The position numbers and the translations under genes were made by a program. 64,000 nucleotides of DNA from contig CP099425.1 of assembly GCA_024114885.1 (NCBI GenBank), positions 2,480,001-2,544,000 on the forward strand, read 5' to 3'. Under the pieces are notes generated by a model. That model saw only the letters and a program-made list of their open reading frames with translations, was not told the origin of the DNA and did no database searches. This DNA is from Septoria linicola (lineage: Eukaryota > Ascomycota > Dothideomycetes > Mycosphaerellales > Mycosphaerellaceae). Below, in pieces: positions 32,500-45,000 of this stretch (position 1 is its first letter; every line of letters starts with the position of its first letter).

Positions 32500-32960
32500 C
32501 CTTAGATATATCTTCTTCCTTTATAGTACACCAATCTCCTAGATAAGTAAGAAGTAGAAATCTGTAGCTATATCTATAATAGAAGCTAAATACATAGCTA
32601 TAGGAGCATATATAAAACAGTTACAGTTCCTTAGTGCTCTTTTAAGAGAGCTTGGATACCTAGAGTTAGTAGGAGAATGTTCTTACTAACTAAGGATCCT
32701 TAGTAACTAGGAAACTGTTACTAGAATTAGGCTAATTTAGCTGAAAGGTAATAACTAAGCTGCCCTTACTCTAGTCAAGGACTCACATGTTTATAACAAG
32801 TCCAAACATATTGATATCTTATATAATGCTATAAGAAAGCTCTAGTAGAACAGACTTATCTCTATAGAATATATAAACACAAAAGAGATAGTAGTAGATA
32901 GTCTCACTAAGCTAAAGAATAGACTACAGTTTCAGGAGTTTGTAAGGCAGCTCTGCCTTG
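32500..32960 (+). pseudogene. RNase H region of Copia element 1
   Basis: VAISIIEAKYIAIGAY corresponds to the SSxEAEYxA active-site block, and SKHIDILYNAIR to the conserved SKHIDxxxHxxR tail. The last recognisable codons end about 700 bp before the right LTR, so the 3' untranslated part is long. Confidence 0.8.
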
Positions 32961-33627
32961 TATAAGAGATGTATAAAAGATAACTCCAAGCCTTAGAGCT
33001 AAACCAAGAGGAGTCTAAAAGAAAGATTTTAGTTACTTAACTCCTCCTTAGTTAGACTTTATAAAGTCCTAAATGCCCTTACTAATGTCAGACCTGTTAC
33101 TAACTATAATATTACTATATAGCACCTAGCTGAACTAGACACCCTCTAAGGCCAAGTACTAGTTAATATTAAAGACCTCCTCTATAGCAGCTATTATCTC
33201 CTCTACTAGTATATAGTCACTCTACTCCCTAGCTTAATATAAGATCCCTATAGCTAAGAATAGTATACTCTAAAGACTATTAGGGAACTAAGAAGCTGTA
33301 TAGAATATAACTAAGTAAGGGACTAGGCTATAAGGAATCTAGGGAGCTATTAGAATTAGCTATAAGAAAGGACAGGGGTAACTTACTAGATAGTCTATGT
33401 CCTAAACAATCTACTCCTATATAAGAGAGGAGGAAGATCTTGTAGAAGGCATTTCTTTTGCCTTTTTGTAGGAGATAGTAGTATAGAAAGTTTGTTAGAT
33501 TAATAGTTAGTGCTGTCTGGTTATTAGTCTGAAAAGCAAGTACTTAATAACTAATCAAGATTAGGACTAGCATTTAAGTACTATAGATAATCTGTTAAAA
33601 GATCTGACTATATAGCATGAGTAGGAG

Positions 33628-33905
33628 TGTTGAGAATGTATCCTAGATAGTTAGTCTAGATATAGACTTCTGAGCATGGTTCTAGATGCCTAAGGCATCC
33701 ACCTGAGGCTTAGCAAGAGGTATATCTTACTTCTCTCTCTTCTCTTCTTAGATAACTAACTCAATCAACTTTGTATTTAGTTCCTAGCATATTACTACTA
33801 CACTATATGTATAAGTCAGTTCAAGATTAATCCCCTATTCTTCTTTACTACGCTATACCCTCCTTGACATTATATGGCATCTATAAACGCCCTCTACTTT
33901 TAACA
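33628..33905 (+). repeat. Copia element 1, right LTR (278 bp)
   Basis: Begins TGTTGAGAATG and ends CTTTTAACA, with true TG...CA ends. The purine run GAGTAGGAG (33619-33627) before it is a likely polypurine tract. Followed by ATTAC (33906-33910). Confidence 0.94.
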
Positions 33906-34070
33906 ATTACTAAGATTAATCCTTAGGAAACTTACTACTAGAGCTAAGATAAGAGACTAAAATATCTCTTCTAGTCTCTACCTATATTATACTAAGTAGC
34001 TAAGAATACTATTATAACTTAACTATCCTTAGATATAGATACTATTCTTCTTCTACTTAAATTCTAAGAG
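33906..34070 (+). mobile_element. Copia element 0, continuation after the nested insertion
   Basis: Starts with the second copy of ATTAC and resumes the gag-region sequence exactly where 27606 left off (TAAGATTAATCC...). It ends at 34070, where non-Copia DNA begins, so element 0 is truncated. Confidence 0.85.
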
Positions 34071-34105
34071 TCTAGAAGATATCTTCGAGTTTAGGCTTAG
34101 ATATT

Positions 34106-35260
34106 CCTAGGTACTTCTTATTAAGAAATATATATCTCTATACTCTACGTATATAGAGCTCTTGAACGTACTCTTCTATTTATCTCTACGACGTAGTATT
34201 ATTATATAACTACGTCGCGTAGTCGGTAGCTTTTAGCGTCGTAATTAGGTCTAGGTATAATAAAGAGTCGATTACGCTCTAGAATAATATAGTAACGTTA
34301 TATACTAGATACTTCTTATTAAGAAATATACTTCTCTATACTCTACGTATATAGAGCTCTTAAACGTACTCTTCTATTTATCTCTACGACGTAGTATTAT
34401 TATATAACTACGTCGCGTAGTCGGTAGCTTTTAGCGTCGTAATTAGATCTAGGTATAATAAAGAGTCGATTACGCTCTAGAATAACGTAGTAACGTTATA
34501 TACTAGATACTTCTTATTAAGAAATATACTTCTCTATACTCTACGTATATAGAGCTCTTAAACGTACTCTTCTATTTATCTCTACGACGTAGTATTATTA
34601 TATAACTACGTCGCGTAGTCGGTAGCTTTTAGCGTCGTAATTAGGTCTAGGTATAATAAAGAGTCGATTACGCTCTAGAATAATATAGTAACGTTATATA
34701 CTAGATACTTCTTATTAAGAAATATACTTCTCTATACTCTACGTATATAGAGCTCTTAAACGTACTCTTCTATTTATCTCTACGACGTAGTATTATTATA
34801 TAACTACGTCGCGTAGTCGGTAGCTTTTAGCGTCGTAATTAGATCTAGGTATAATAAAGAGTCGATTACGCTCTAGAATAACGTAGTAACGTTATATACT
34901 AGATACTTCTTATTAAGAAATATACTTCTCTATACTCTACGTATATAGAGCTCTTAAACGTACTCTTCTATTTATCTCTACGACGTAGTATTATTATATA
35001 ACTACGTCGCGTAGTCGGTAGCTTTTAGCGTCGTAATTAGATCTAGGTATAATAAAGAGTCGATTACGCTCTAGAATAACGTAGTAACGTTATATACTAG
35101 ATACTTCTTATTAAGAAATATACTTCTCTATACTCTACGTATATAGAGCTCTTAAACGTACTCTTCTATTTATCTCTACGACGTAGTATTATTATATAAC
35201 TACGTCGCGTAGTTAGTAGCTTTTAGCGTTATAATTAGATCTAGGTATAATAAAGAGTCT
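34106..35260 (+). repeat. 198-bp tandem satellite-like array, five full and one partial unit
   Basis: The landmark TACTTCTTA recurs at 34112, 34310, 34508, 34706, 34904 and 35102, exactly 198 bp apart. Units are nearly identical, differing mainly at CpA-type sites (GGTCTAGG/GATCTAGG, ATATAG/ACGTAG). Each holds a perfect 9-bp inverted repeat CGACGTAGT/ACTACGTCG with an 11-nt AT loop (first unit 34189-34217). CpG is kept and CpA is gone. The sixth unit breaks off into the 18-bp array. Confidence 0.95.
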
Positions 35261-35515
35261 AGCTATAATAAATAGCTCGGCTATAATAAATAGCCTAGCT
35301 ATAATAAAGCGCTTAGCTATAATAAAGAGCCTAGCTATAATAAAGAGCCTAGCTATAATAAATAGCCTAGCTATAATAAAGCGCTTAACTATAATAAGAG
35401 AGCTAGCTATAATAAAGAGTCTAGCTATAATAAAGAGCCTAGCTATAATAAAGAGCTAGGCTATAATAAAGAGTCTAGCTATAATAAAGAGCCTAGCTAT
35501 AATAAAGAGAGTCTA
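35244..35515 (+). repeat. 18-bp minisatellite, about 15 copies
   Basis: TATAATAA recurs every 18 bp from 35246 to about 35498, in units like AGCCTAGCTATAATAAAG. The first unit coincides with CTAGGTATAATAAAGAG, present once in each 198-bp unit, so the array looks like an expansion of that segment. Confidence 0.92.
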
Positions 35516-37956
35516 ACTCGTAAGAGCCTTTATATAGAAGATAACCTCTAGTAGATTAGGAGAAGTAGAATACTTAGCTAGCTAGTAATTAAAACTTCTA
35601 CTAGCTAGTAGAGTATTCTATATTCTTCTTAGCTACTCTATATACTATAAGTAGCTACCTTATATACTTTAATTAGCCTCTAATACCTCCTATACGCCTT
35701 CTATAGTAATAGTAAAATTCTCTTAAAATCTAGCTATAATACTATCTATATTTTCTTTTAGAAAGTTTAGATCGCTTTCTAACTATCGCCTTCGAGATAT
35801 AATATTATTCTAAATATACCTCTAAAACGTAGTCGTCTATTATCTTCTAATATCGTAGCCGAAGTAGTATATATATATCGAGAGCGTAATCGAGAACGAT
35901 AGCGATAGTTACGTTTATAGCGTACTATATAGAATAGTACTTTAGCTATAACTACCTATTAGAATAAGGTAATCTTAATATCTACTATCTTAATATAATC
36001 GTAGAGTAACTAACTCCTACTCCGCTAGCTCTCTAACTCTACGTTCTAGATATTCTACTTCTTAACAATTCTAATAACGTATAGCTTTTAGAAGGCGCTC
36101 TTCTTATCGACGACTATAATAATCTCTATAATAGTAAAATATCTAATAAATATAGAGTAGATCTTTAGTCTAACTTACTAGAAGTACTAGACCTACCTAT
36201 AGTAGACTCTTCTCTAAGAGATATTAAAGAACTCTCGTATTATCTAATTTCTATATCTAGTAGAGCTAGTAGTATACTACTAACTCGAGACTCTACTAAT
36301 ATATCTTCCTCTATAGACTCTCTATAGGTTCGAATAGCTAAGTTCGATAATACTATCGTAAGCTCTAGCGTCGTAAGCCTTAGCGACTAGTTACTAGAGA
36401 GTAGTAAAGCTATATATTATATCTATTCTACTAGTATACTAGACGAAGAGAATAAACTAGAAGACGAAAATATAAGAGACTATATCGATAACTAGGACTA
36501 CGCTAATAAATAGAATCGTACTAACGACTATAACTACGCTAACGACTAGAATTATACTAACGACTAGGAACGCGCTAACGACTAGGACTACGCTAACGAC
36601 TAGGACTACGCTAACGACTAGAATCGTACTAACGACTAGGACCGGTCTAATAGCCTAGATTACCTCGACGACTAAGATACGACCTACTAACCTAATAACG
36701 AAGCTAGAAACTACGATCGATTAGGTAGTAATAATAGTAAGAGTAGCGAAGTTAATAACGATAGCGATAGTAGTAACGTATTATAAGACCTATATAAGTA
36801 TATAGCTAAGAAGCTATATTAGTAGTTATAAGGTAGATTTTATAGATATATATTAGACGATTATAAAATAGAGTACCTTTAATATTTAGAGAAAGTAGGT
36901 AATATAGACTATTATTCGCTATTAGAAGCCTTTAGAAGTACTCTATTCTCTTCTCTACTTAGAATACTAACGCGAACTATAGTTAACTACCTTCTATATT
37001 ATAACGCGCCTTAATAGAAGGAAATATTTTATAGTATATTCTTATAGCTAAATAGAATAAGATCTTCTCTAAAGTATATATATCTCTATAAAGAGTAGAC
37101 TCTAGCTACTAAAGCTAATATCGCTTTCGATATCGATAGTTTCTTAGAATTTATATTATATCTTAGTTTCGTATACTAGAGTATTCGCTACTAGCCTATA
37201 CTACTTTTAAAGTAGAATATTAGTATAGATCTTTATATCTATACTAATTATTATACTAAGGATTAAGAAGTAGAATAACTACGATTATAGTTAAATCTAC
37301 TCTAGAATATTCCTTACTTCTATCTTAGAAAGATTAAAGAAATAATAGAGATATTAGTTTTTATTCTCTTTCTATATATATCTACTACTACTAGGAAATT
37401 TATCTCGCTTACTAAGGAATAATATATCTACTAGCTAGATAGGATCTTCTATCTTACTATCTATATATTCTATAATACCTATTATACTTAATATCTTCCT
37501 ACTACGTATCGATATATCTATATTAATAGTAAGGTATATTAGATCGAGGATCGCTTAGTTAGAAGAGTAGGATATAAAATATAGAGAGCGATTACCTATT
37601 ATCTATACCTAGAATATCTTAGTAAGGTATAGAGTAAGATTCTTAAAATTATTAAGAAAGAAGCTAGACTTTATAACTTCTAAGAGCCTTAACTATTCTT
37701 TTTAGCTAAAGAGACGAAATTATAATTTAAGATAAGTCTTATATATCTAACGTTACTCTATACGATAGAGAACTTTAGAATATATCTAGAGTAGGTTCTC
37801 GATTTTAATATTATCTAACGCGAATACTTATTTATTAATATTAGTAAAGAGATTTATACCTAATTCTACTAATTACTAGCTAATAACTAAGATCCTTATA
37901 ACGAGTAAGTATATATCTATATATAGAAACGATACTATCTTAAGAAGTATCTTAAG
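35516..37956 (+). pseudogene. Unidentified RIP-damaged coding relic
   Basis: 2.4 kb of strongly CpA-depleted DNA. From about 36790 to 37900 one plus-strand frame, with TAG read as Q or W, gives a long hydrophobic and basic protein (for example YILDDYKIEYL and YIENFRIYLEQV-like stretches) with no motif I can name. The sequence stops abruptly at the Copia 2 LTR. It might be a transposase or another element protein; I could not match it to Copia, Gypsy, Tc1/mariner, hAT or a tyrosine recombinase. Confidence 0.45.
36480..36660 (+). repeat. 18-bp in-frame repeat coding for a six-residue acidic motif
   Basis: Units like GCTAACGACTAGGACTAC repeat about nine to ten times with an 18-bp period. Read with TAG as Trp, the frame gives A-N-D-W-D-Y and variants (N-R, N-Y), an acidic tyrosine repeat upstream of the unidentified protein relic. 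The period preserves the reading frame. Confidence 0.75.
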
Positions 37957-40900
37957 TATAAAAAGTAGAGAGCGTATTATATACTATATAATATTAAGAA
38001 GGGTATAGCGTAGTAAAGAAGAATAGAGGATTAATCTTAAACTAACTTATATATATAGTATAGTAGTAATATACTAGGAACTAAATATAAAGTTATTTAA
38101 GTTAGTTATCTAAGAAGAGAAGAAAGAGAAGTAAGATATACCTCTTACTAAGCCTTAGATAGGTGCCTTAGGTATCTAGAACTATACTTAGATACCTATA
38201 TCTAGACTAACTATCTAGGATATATTCTTAACACTCCTACTTATACTATATAGTTAGATCTTTCTATAGATTATCTATAGTACTTAAATACTAGTCCTAA
38301 TCTTAATTAGTTATTAAGTACTTACTTTTTAGACTAATACTTAGATAGTACTAACTATTAATCTAATAAAACTTTCTATACTACTATCTTCTATAAAAAG
38401 GTAAAAGAAATACCTTCTATAAGATCTTCTTTCTCTCTTATATAGAAGTAGATTATTTAAGATATAGACTATCTAGTAAGTTATCCCTATCCTTACTTAT
38501 AGCTAATTCTAATAGCTCTCTAGATACCTTATAGCCTAGTCCTATACTTAGTTATATTCTATATAGCTTCTTAGTTCTCTAAAAGCCTTTAGAGTATATT
38601 ATTCTTAGCTATAAGGATCTTATATTAGGCTAGAGAGTAGAGTAACTATATACTAGTATTAGAGATAATAGCTACTATAGAGGAGATCTTTAATATTAAC
38701 TAGTACTTAGCCTTAGGAGGTATCTAGTTTAGCTAGGTACTATATAGTAATATTATAGTTAGTAATAGGTCTAATATTAGTAAGAGTATTTAGGACTTTA
38801 TAAAGTCTAACTAAGAAGGAGTTAAGTAACTAAAATCTTTCTTTTAGACTTCTCTTAGTTTAACTCTAAGGCTTAGAGTTATCTTTTATATATCTCTTAT
38901 ATAAGGTAGAGCTCTTTTATAAAATCCTAAAACTATAGTCTATTCTTTAGCTTAGTAAGACTATCTACTACTATCTCTTTTATACCTATATATTCTATAG
39001 AGATAAGTCTGTTCTACTAGAGCTTTCTTATAGTATTATATAAGATATTAATATATTTAGACTTCTTATAAATATATAAGTCCTTAATAAGAGTAAGAGT
39101 AGCTTAGTTATTATCTTTTAGCTAAATTAGCCTAATTCTAGTAATAGTTTCCTAGTTACTAAAGATCCTTAGTTAGTAAGAATATTCTTCTACTAACTCT
39201 AGGTATCTAAGCTCTCTTAAAAGAGTACTAAGGAACTATAACTATTTTATATATACTCTTATAGCTATATATTTAGCTTCTATTATTAATATAGCTATAG
39301 ATTTCTACTTCTTACTTATCTAGGAGACTAGTATACTATAAAGGAAGAAAACATATCTAAAGATTAAGACTCTATTAGTCTTGTCTATTATATAGTTAGA
39401 GTCTATATATCTAGTAAGATAGCCTTAACTATTTCTTAAGTATCTTAGACTAAAGTCTAGGTTTAATCTTAGATATCTAGTTAGCTTCTTTAGAGCCTTT
39501 ATATATCCTACTATTAGATTACTAATATAGGAGCTTAATCTTCTAAGAGCAAATAAAATATCTAGTCTTATAATAGTTATAAGCTATATCTATATTCTAA
39601 TAATAGATTAGTATTCCTATTTATTATATCTTTTATTATTTAGTCTAGTAGGCTTTAGACTTTTATAGCTGTCTATTAGTAAAAGAGTTAGTAATATAGT
39701 TTCTTAGCCTATTTCTATCTTAGCTAGGTTCTCTTAGATATAATACTTCTAGTTAAGTTTTAGCTAGCCTTACTATCTATTTCTTATTAGTCTTATTCTA
39801 AGAATCTTATCTAGCTCTCTAAGATCTTTAATCTTAAAGATCTTACTAAGTTAGTCTTTAAACTAGAGAATATCTTCTAGTCTCTCTATAGTAATAAGTA
39901 TATTATTAATATAGATTAGGATTATTAAGTCTTTCCTTTTCTTATAGATTAGAAGATATAAGTCTACTTCTAATTATCTAAATCCTATTCCTTTTAGCTT
40001 TAATATATATAGCTAATTCTAGTCTCTTATAGCTTACTTTAGCCTATAGAGACTTCTTAGAACTTATAAGACTATACTAGTTAGTAGGTTAATACCTAGT
40101 AGTAGGATTATATAGATATCCTTATATAGAGTACTCTCTATAAATATATTATTTATATCTACTTAGTATAGAACTAGGTCCTTCTTATAGACTATAGCTA
40201 TAAATCCTCTTAGAGTATCCTATCTAACTATAGAGGTAAAAGTTTCTATATAGTCTACTCTATACTTTTAGGAGAACTCTTTTATAACTAGTCTTACTTT
40301 AAACTTTTTAATAGTACTACTAAGTTTTCTTTTAATATTAAAGACTTATCTTAAGGTAACTAAGTTAGCTCCTTTTAGTAGGACTACTATAGTCTAGGTA
40401 TTATTATTTATAAGTATATCTAGCTCCTTCTAAATAGCTTCTTACTAGAGATAACTCTACTTAAGATTACTTACTACTTCCTTATAGTTCTTTAGGATTA
40501 GAACCTTCTATTTATATATTTCTACTTCTTTAGTAGTAGAGAATATAATCTCTTTAACTTCCTTTAAGAATTCTAAGTTCTATAGGATATCTAGATTAAT
40601 AGAACTTATAGCTAAGAAGAAAGCCTAATACTCTAGAAGTATTTCCTTATCTAGTTAGCTAGTCTAATCTAATTTAAGTCTAATTAGCTTTAACTTCTAG
40701 TTAAACCTATTAAGTTCTTAGGATACTTTCCTTTTTCTAAAAGTTTATCTTAGGACTATCTACTCCTAATCTATCTTTATAGTTTCTTAGATAGAATTCT
40801 TAGATTCTTTCTTAATTTTCTTTTAGTCTAGGAATTTTCTATACTCTCTTATATCTTCTAGTAGAGGTAGAAGTTATATAAAGAGTTTCTTTCTTTCCTA

Positions 40901-41386
40901 AACCTATACTAATAGTTAAGGAGGAGGAGGCTTCTTCTAGCTTAGACTAGAAGTATCTAGAGTACTTCTACTAGCTTATAGAGTAGACTAGCTAATAGTT
41001 CTTAGCCTTCTAATAGATCTTCTTTCTAGAGCTAAACTAGAGAGATTCTTAATCTTAATATTTAAATCTAATTCTCTATTTAGCTTATCTTTAAAGAAGA
41101 TTATATTAGTATACTACTTAATAGCCTTTATATCTAGCTCTTAGAACTTCTATATCTTTACTATATTATTATAGTATCTAATAAATATAGTATCCTTTCC
41201 TCTATTTATTAGTTTATTACTTCTTACCTACTAAGGCTATACTCTTATATCTATATATACTATAGCTCTATATCTCTATACCTTAAGGTAGGAGACTATT
41301 AGTTTAATTCTATTAAAAGCTTTATTAGATAAGAGCTTAAATCTCTTAATATTAGATCTATTTAGGAGCTTGTTCCTTATATATAT
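37957..41386 (-). mobile_element. Copia element 2, minus strand, 3' part
   Basis: The 3' LTR is 37957-38233 (277 bp; on the minus strand it starts TGTTAAGAAT). Reading leftward on the minus strand the order ends RNase H, reverse transcriptase, integrase as in element 1. It is cut at 41386, inside the integrase region (TGTTCCTTATATATAT), by a family-B Gypsy insertion. The remaining 5' half is not in the window. Confidence 0.88.
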
Positions 41387-42099
41387 TAGTAAGGTAAAGG
41401 CCTACCTATATACTATACTTAGTAACTTTAGTATAAAAGTAAGGTAGTAGCTCGTTTCTAAGATAGTAATATTTACTCTACTTAATTAATTTAATATCCT
41501 ACGGTCCTAGTATAAGGCTCTTAGTCCTAGGGCTACTAGTTTAAGCTCGTTACTACTATTTAACTAATATATTATAAGACTATTACTCTCTAAATAGGTC
41601 TTGTTCTATAATAGCTACTCTTATACCTACCTAGGAGGTTAGTATTAAAATAGTTATTATCTATTAATAGAGCCGAAGGTAGAGCTATCTCTTCTCTCTT
41701 ATACTAAGACTAGAAGCGCGGAGAGTAGATAGTAGCCTTAAAGCGAGAACTAATATACTATAAACATTAGTAAGAGGCTTAAAGGAGCCTATATAAGAGG
41801 CGACTTAAAGAGCTATAATAACGTAGAAGCCTCTAGAATATAGATATCGCTCTAACTTAGAAAAGTTATAAACCTCTAGTACCCCTTAGTACGGATCTAT
41901 TTAGTAATTATCGTATAGATAGTAAGGCGACTTATTATATTAGAGATTTACTTAGAGTCTCTATATCTATAATAGTCTTCGATTAGACCCTAGTTTAGCG
42001 TAAAAACGCTCTCGTTTAGATAGCGTAGAAGCTATAGGATAGGCTAGACCTATCTAGGTAATCTCGTATCCTCTAGTATATAGAACGCTTAGAATAAGC
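41387..42099 (+). mobile_element. Gypsy family B, first copy (LTR and leader only)
   Basis: Begins TAGTAAGGTAAAGG and matches 59441-60150 closely over its length. About 285 bp in, CTATTAA is followed by TAGAGCCGAAGGTAG, which with RIP allowed for is a tRNA-primer site TGGAGCCGAAGG; the first 285 bp are therefore the likely LTR. It is cut at 42099 by Copia element 3. Confidence 0.75.
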
Positions 42100-45000
42100 T
42101 ATTAAGAATATATCCTAGATAGTTAGTCTAGATATAGATATCTAAGTATAGTTCTAGATACCTAAGGTATCTACCTAAGGCTTAGTAAGAGGTATATCTT
42201 ACTTCTCTTTCTTCTCTTCTTAGACAACTAACTTAATTAACTTTATATTTAGTTCCTAGCATATTACTACTATACTATATATATAAGTTAGTTTAAGATT
42301 AATCCCCTATTCTTCTTTACTACGCTATACCCTCCTAGACATTATATAGTATATAATACGCTCTCTACTTTTAATAGGTTATAAGCCTAGGTTTATATAC
42401 TTAATAGGAGTAACCTATATTAGTATAGGTTACTTATATCCCTTATAGTTTATAGAAAATATTTAGGGCCTAGAAGTTTCTCTAACTATATTACTAACGA
42501 AGCTAGTTTATACCTAGTAGTATATAAGTTAGTAAAGATCTCTATAAGACAGTAGTATATTTCTGCTCTATTAATACCTACCTAGTTCTCTACTATTACA
42601 CCTAGTATTACTAGAGTTAGAAGAGGCTACCTAGCCTTCCTACTACCTAGTAGTAGAAACTCTACTAAGAGAGAAAGATCTAAGTCTTAGTAATTTCCTA
42701 AATACGAGGAATCCCTATCCTTTAGAGCTAGTCTCTCTACTATAAGAAATTACTCTTCTCTAGAATCCTTAGCTAGCCTAAAGTATTCTACTAATTATTT
42801 ATTCTATTTACCTATTTCTATAATAGACTAAGAAGATAAGAAGAGCTAAAGGATTCTAATCCTAGATAGAACTAACTAGAAGAAATAGTTTAAGCTATAG
42901 ATAGATAAGCTAGAAGGAAAGGACTAGTTCTAGGCAATTAGCTAACTAATTATTAGAGAGAACCTATATATAGTTTAGTAGGACACTAGTCTCTAGATAT
43001 ATATTACTTAGAATTAATATTTCTTAAAAGATAATATAGTATATAGGTTTAGTATTAGATATAGTATTAGTAAAGATAATAAGATAGAGCTAGAGATATA
43101 GTATATTACTATATTAGTAGCTAAGATATAGATATTTCTCTAGAACAAGTATAATAGAGTTCTAAAGTCCTATACTATAGGTCTAATTAAGCAGTTTATT
43201 ATATATAGGATATTACCTAATAAGACAATTAGAGAAGTATAGAGATACCTTAGAGTCCTAGGTAAGAGGATTACTAAGATTAATCCTTAGGAAACTTACT
43301 ACTAGAGCTAAGAGAAAAGGCTAAAATATCTTCTATAGTCCCTACCTATATTATACTAAGTAGCTAAGGATACTATTATAACTTAACTATCCTTAGATAT
43401 AGATACTATTCTCCTTCTACTTAAGTCCTAAGAGGTAAGAGACAACCTAGACAAGATAGATATAGATATAGCTATATTCTATCCTAGGTAGCTCTACTAA
43501 GGAAAGTCCCTACTAATATACTAGCTCTATAAGAAAGGGAAGTACTAGTTAAAAGATTGTCCTAACCTCTCTACTACTAAGAAACTATCCTAGTAAAGAA
43601 ATAGTACTAAGAACTAGAAGGACCTTTAGGGATTATTTCTTAGAGAGAGAGTTAGAAGATCCCTTTTACTAAGGAATACTAGATATATTAAGAAAGCTGT
43701 CTATAAGTTATTATTATATAATAAGCTAAAGAAGGCTATCTAGAGAATAGGCAAGTAGCTTTAGAGGATAGAAAAGTCTAGAAAGCTTCTAAAGAAAGGA
43801 TTTTTAGCCTAGGAGTCTAGTTCTAGTTCTAATTCTAGAACTTATTCTAGTTCTAGAAGTAATAATAATTCCCTATTAGAAGATAATAATTAAGATAAGT
43901 TAGCCTATTCTATAATTAAGGCTAAAAGTAAGTTATTACTTTAAGAATAGCTCTTAGATTCCTATACCTTATCCTATATAACTAACTAACTATCCTTCTT
44001 TAGATTAGTAAAGCTACTAAGGAAGAAAGTATAGATTAAGGTAGGAGGAGGATACCTCTATATAACCTACTCTAGACTAGTATAGATAAAAGAAATCTTA
44101 GGAGGAGAAGTTCTACTTAATAAGATACTATTTGTTCCTAATCTTAGAGTAAATCTTATATTATAGGATCAGTTTAGTAAGTAATTTAGAGTCTAAAAGC
44201 CTAATTTTACTCTTACCTCTCTAGATAGCTAAATAGTTATAAAGACTAAGCTAGTTAGAGGTGTTCTATTTATTAGTAAGATATTACCTCTCTTATAGGA
44301 AAAGTTATATTACTTACTATATAATCCTATAGAGGTTAATAATACCTATACTACCCTATTAGAGAAGGATCTAAAATAGTAGGAGCTATAGTATAGAAGA
44401 TTTATATACTTTAGAAGAGGGTTACTCTTAAACCTTTATAAAGTTACTAACCTAAAGGAAAGAATTCTAATTCCTAACTAGGAAGAGTATAAGTATAGAA
44501 TCTATATAATAGGTAAGATAAAGAAACACCTAGGTAAGTCTATTAAGAGAAGACCTAAAAGGTTAGCTCTTATATTAGTAGATATCTATAGACTATTACT
44601 ATTATTAGTAAAAGGTTTTATATAGTAGCTTAAGATTATTAATAACTTCTTAAGAAAGAAATAGGTATTTCTACTTAAAGCTAGATTAGATATACTAACT
44701 ACTCTTTAGAACTAGAGAATTAAGGTAGAAAGGTAGTTAGTAGTACTCCTTAAGTCTATAAGGGCTAATAATACTAGAGAAATTACTACTTTAATTAAAT
44801 AGTAGAAGAAGGACTTTAGAATTACTCTTAAACTAACTAAGGCCTATAATTTACTCTAGAATAGAGTAGTTAAGAGGTCTATCTAAACATTAGAGGCCTC
44901 TATTAGAGTAATACTTAAAGAGAGTAAGATACCTATTAAGTTTTAGCTAGAAGCTTTTAAAGTATAGGTATATATAAGGAACAAGCTCCTAAATAGATCT

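Larger units (their letters stand above)
27607..33905 (+). mobile_element. Copia element 1, full-length (6,299 bp), RIP-inactivated
   Basis: The LTRs are both 278 bp and flanked by ATTAC. Reading TAG as former Q or W codons, the interior keeps the Ty1/copia order: gag with a CCHC knuckle (29027-29080), integrase (about 30050-30800), reverse transcriptase (about 31610-32110, YVDD box now YINN) and RNase H (about 32500-32960, with SKHIDI). Frames are interrupted by TAG throughout, so it cannot encode its own proteins. It still holds more CpA/TpG than its flanks, for example intact TGTTGAGAATG at the right LTR, so it is younger than the DNA around it. Confidence 0.93.

Noticed and set aside
34106..35515. 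Tandem arrays considered as a centromere or telomere
   Set aside because: Only about 1.4 kb, no telomeric TTAGGG run, and transposons on both sides; length alone is not enough.
34106..35515. CRISPR-like array
   Set aside because: Repeats are directly head-to-tail without unique spacers and the genome is eukaryotic.
36790..37956. Unidentified relic considered as a tyrosine-recombinase (Starship captain-like) gene
   Set aside because: The R...HxxR...Y catalytic pattern could not be found and no cargo boundary was seen.
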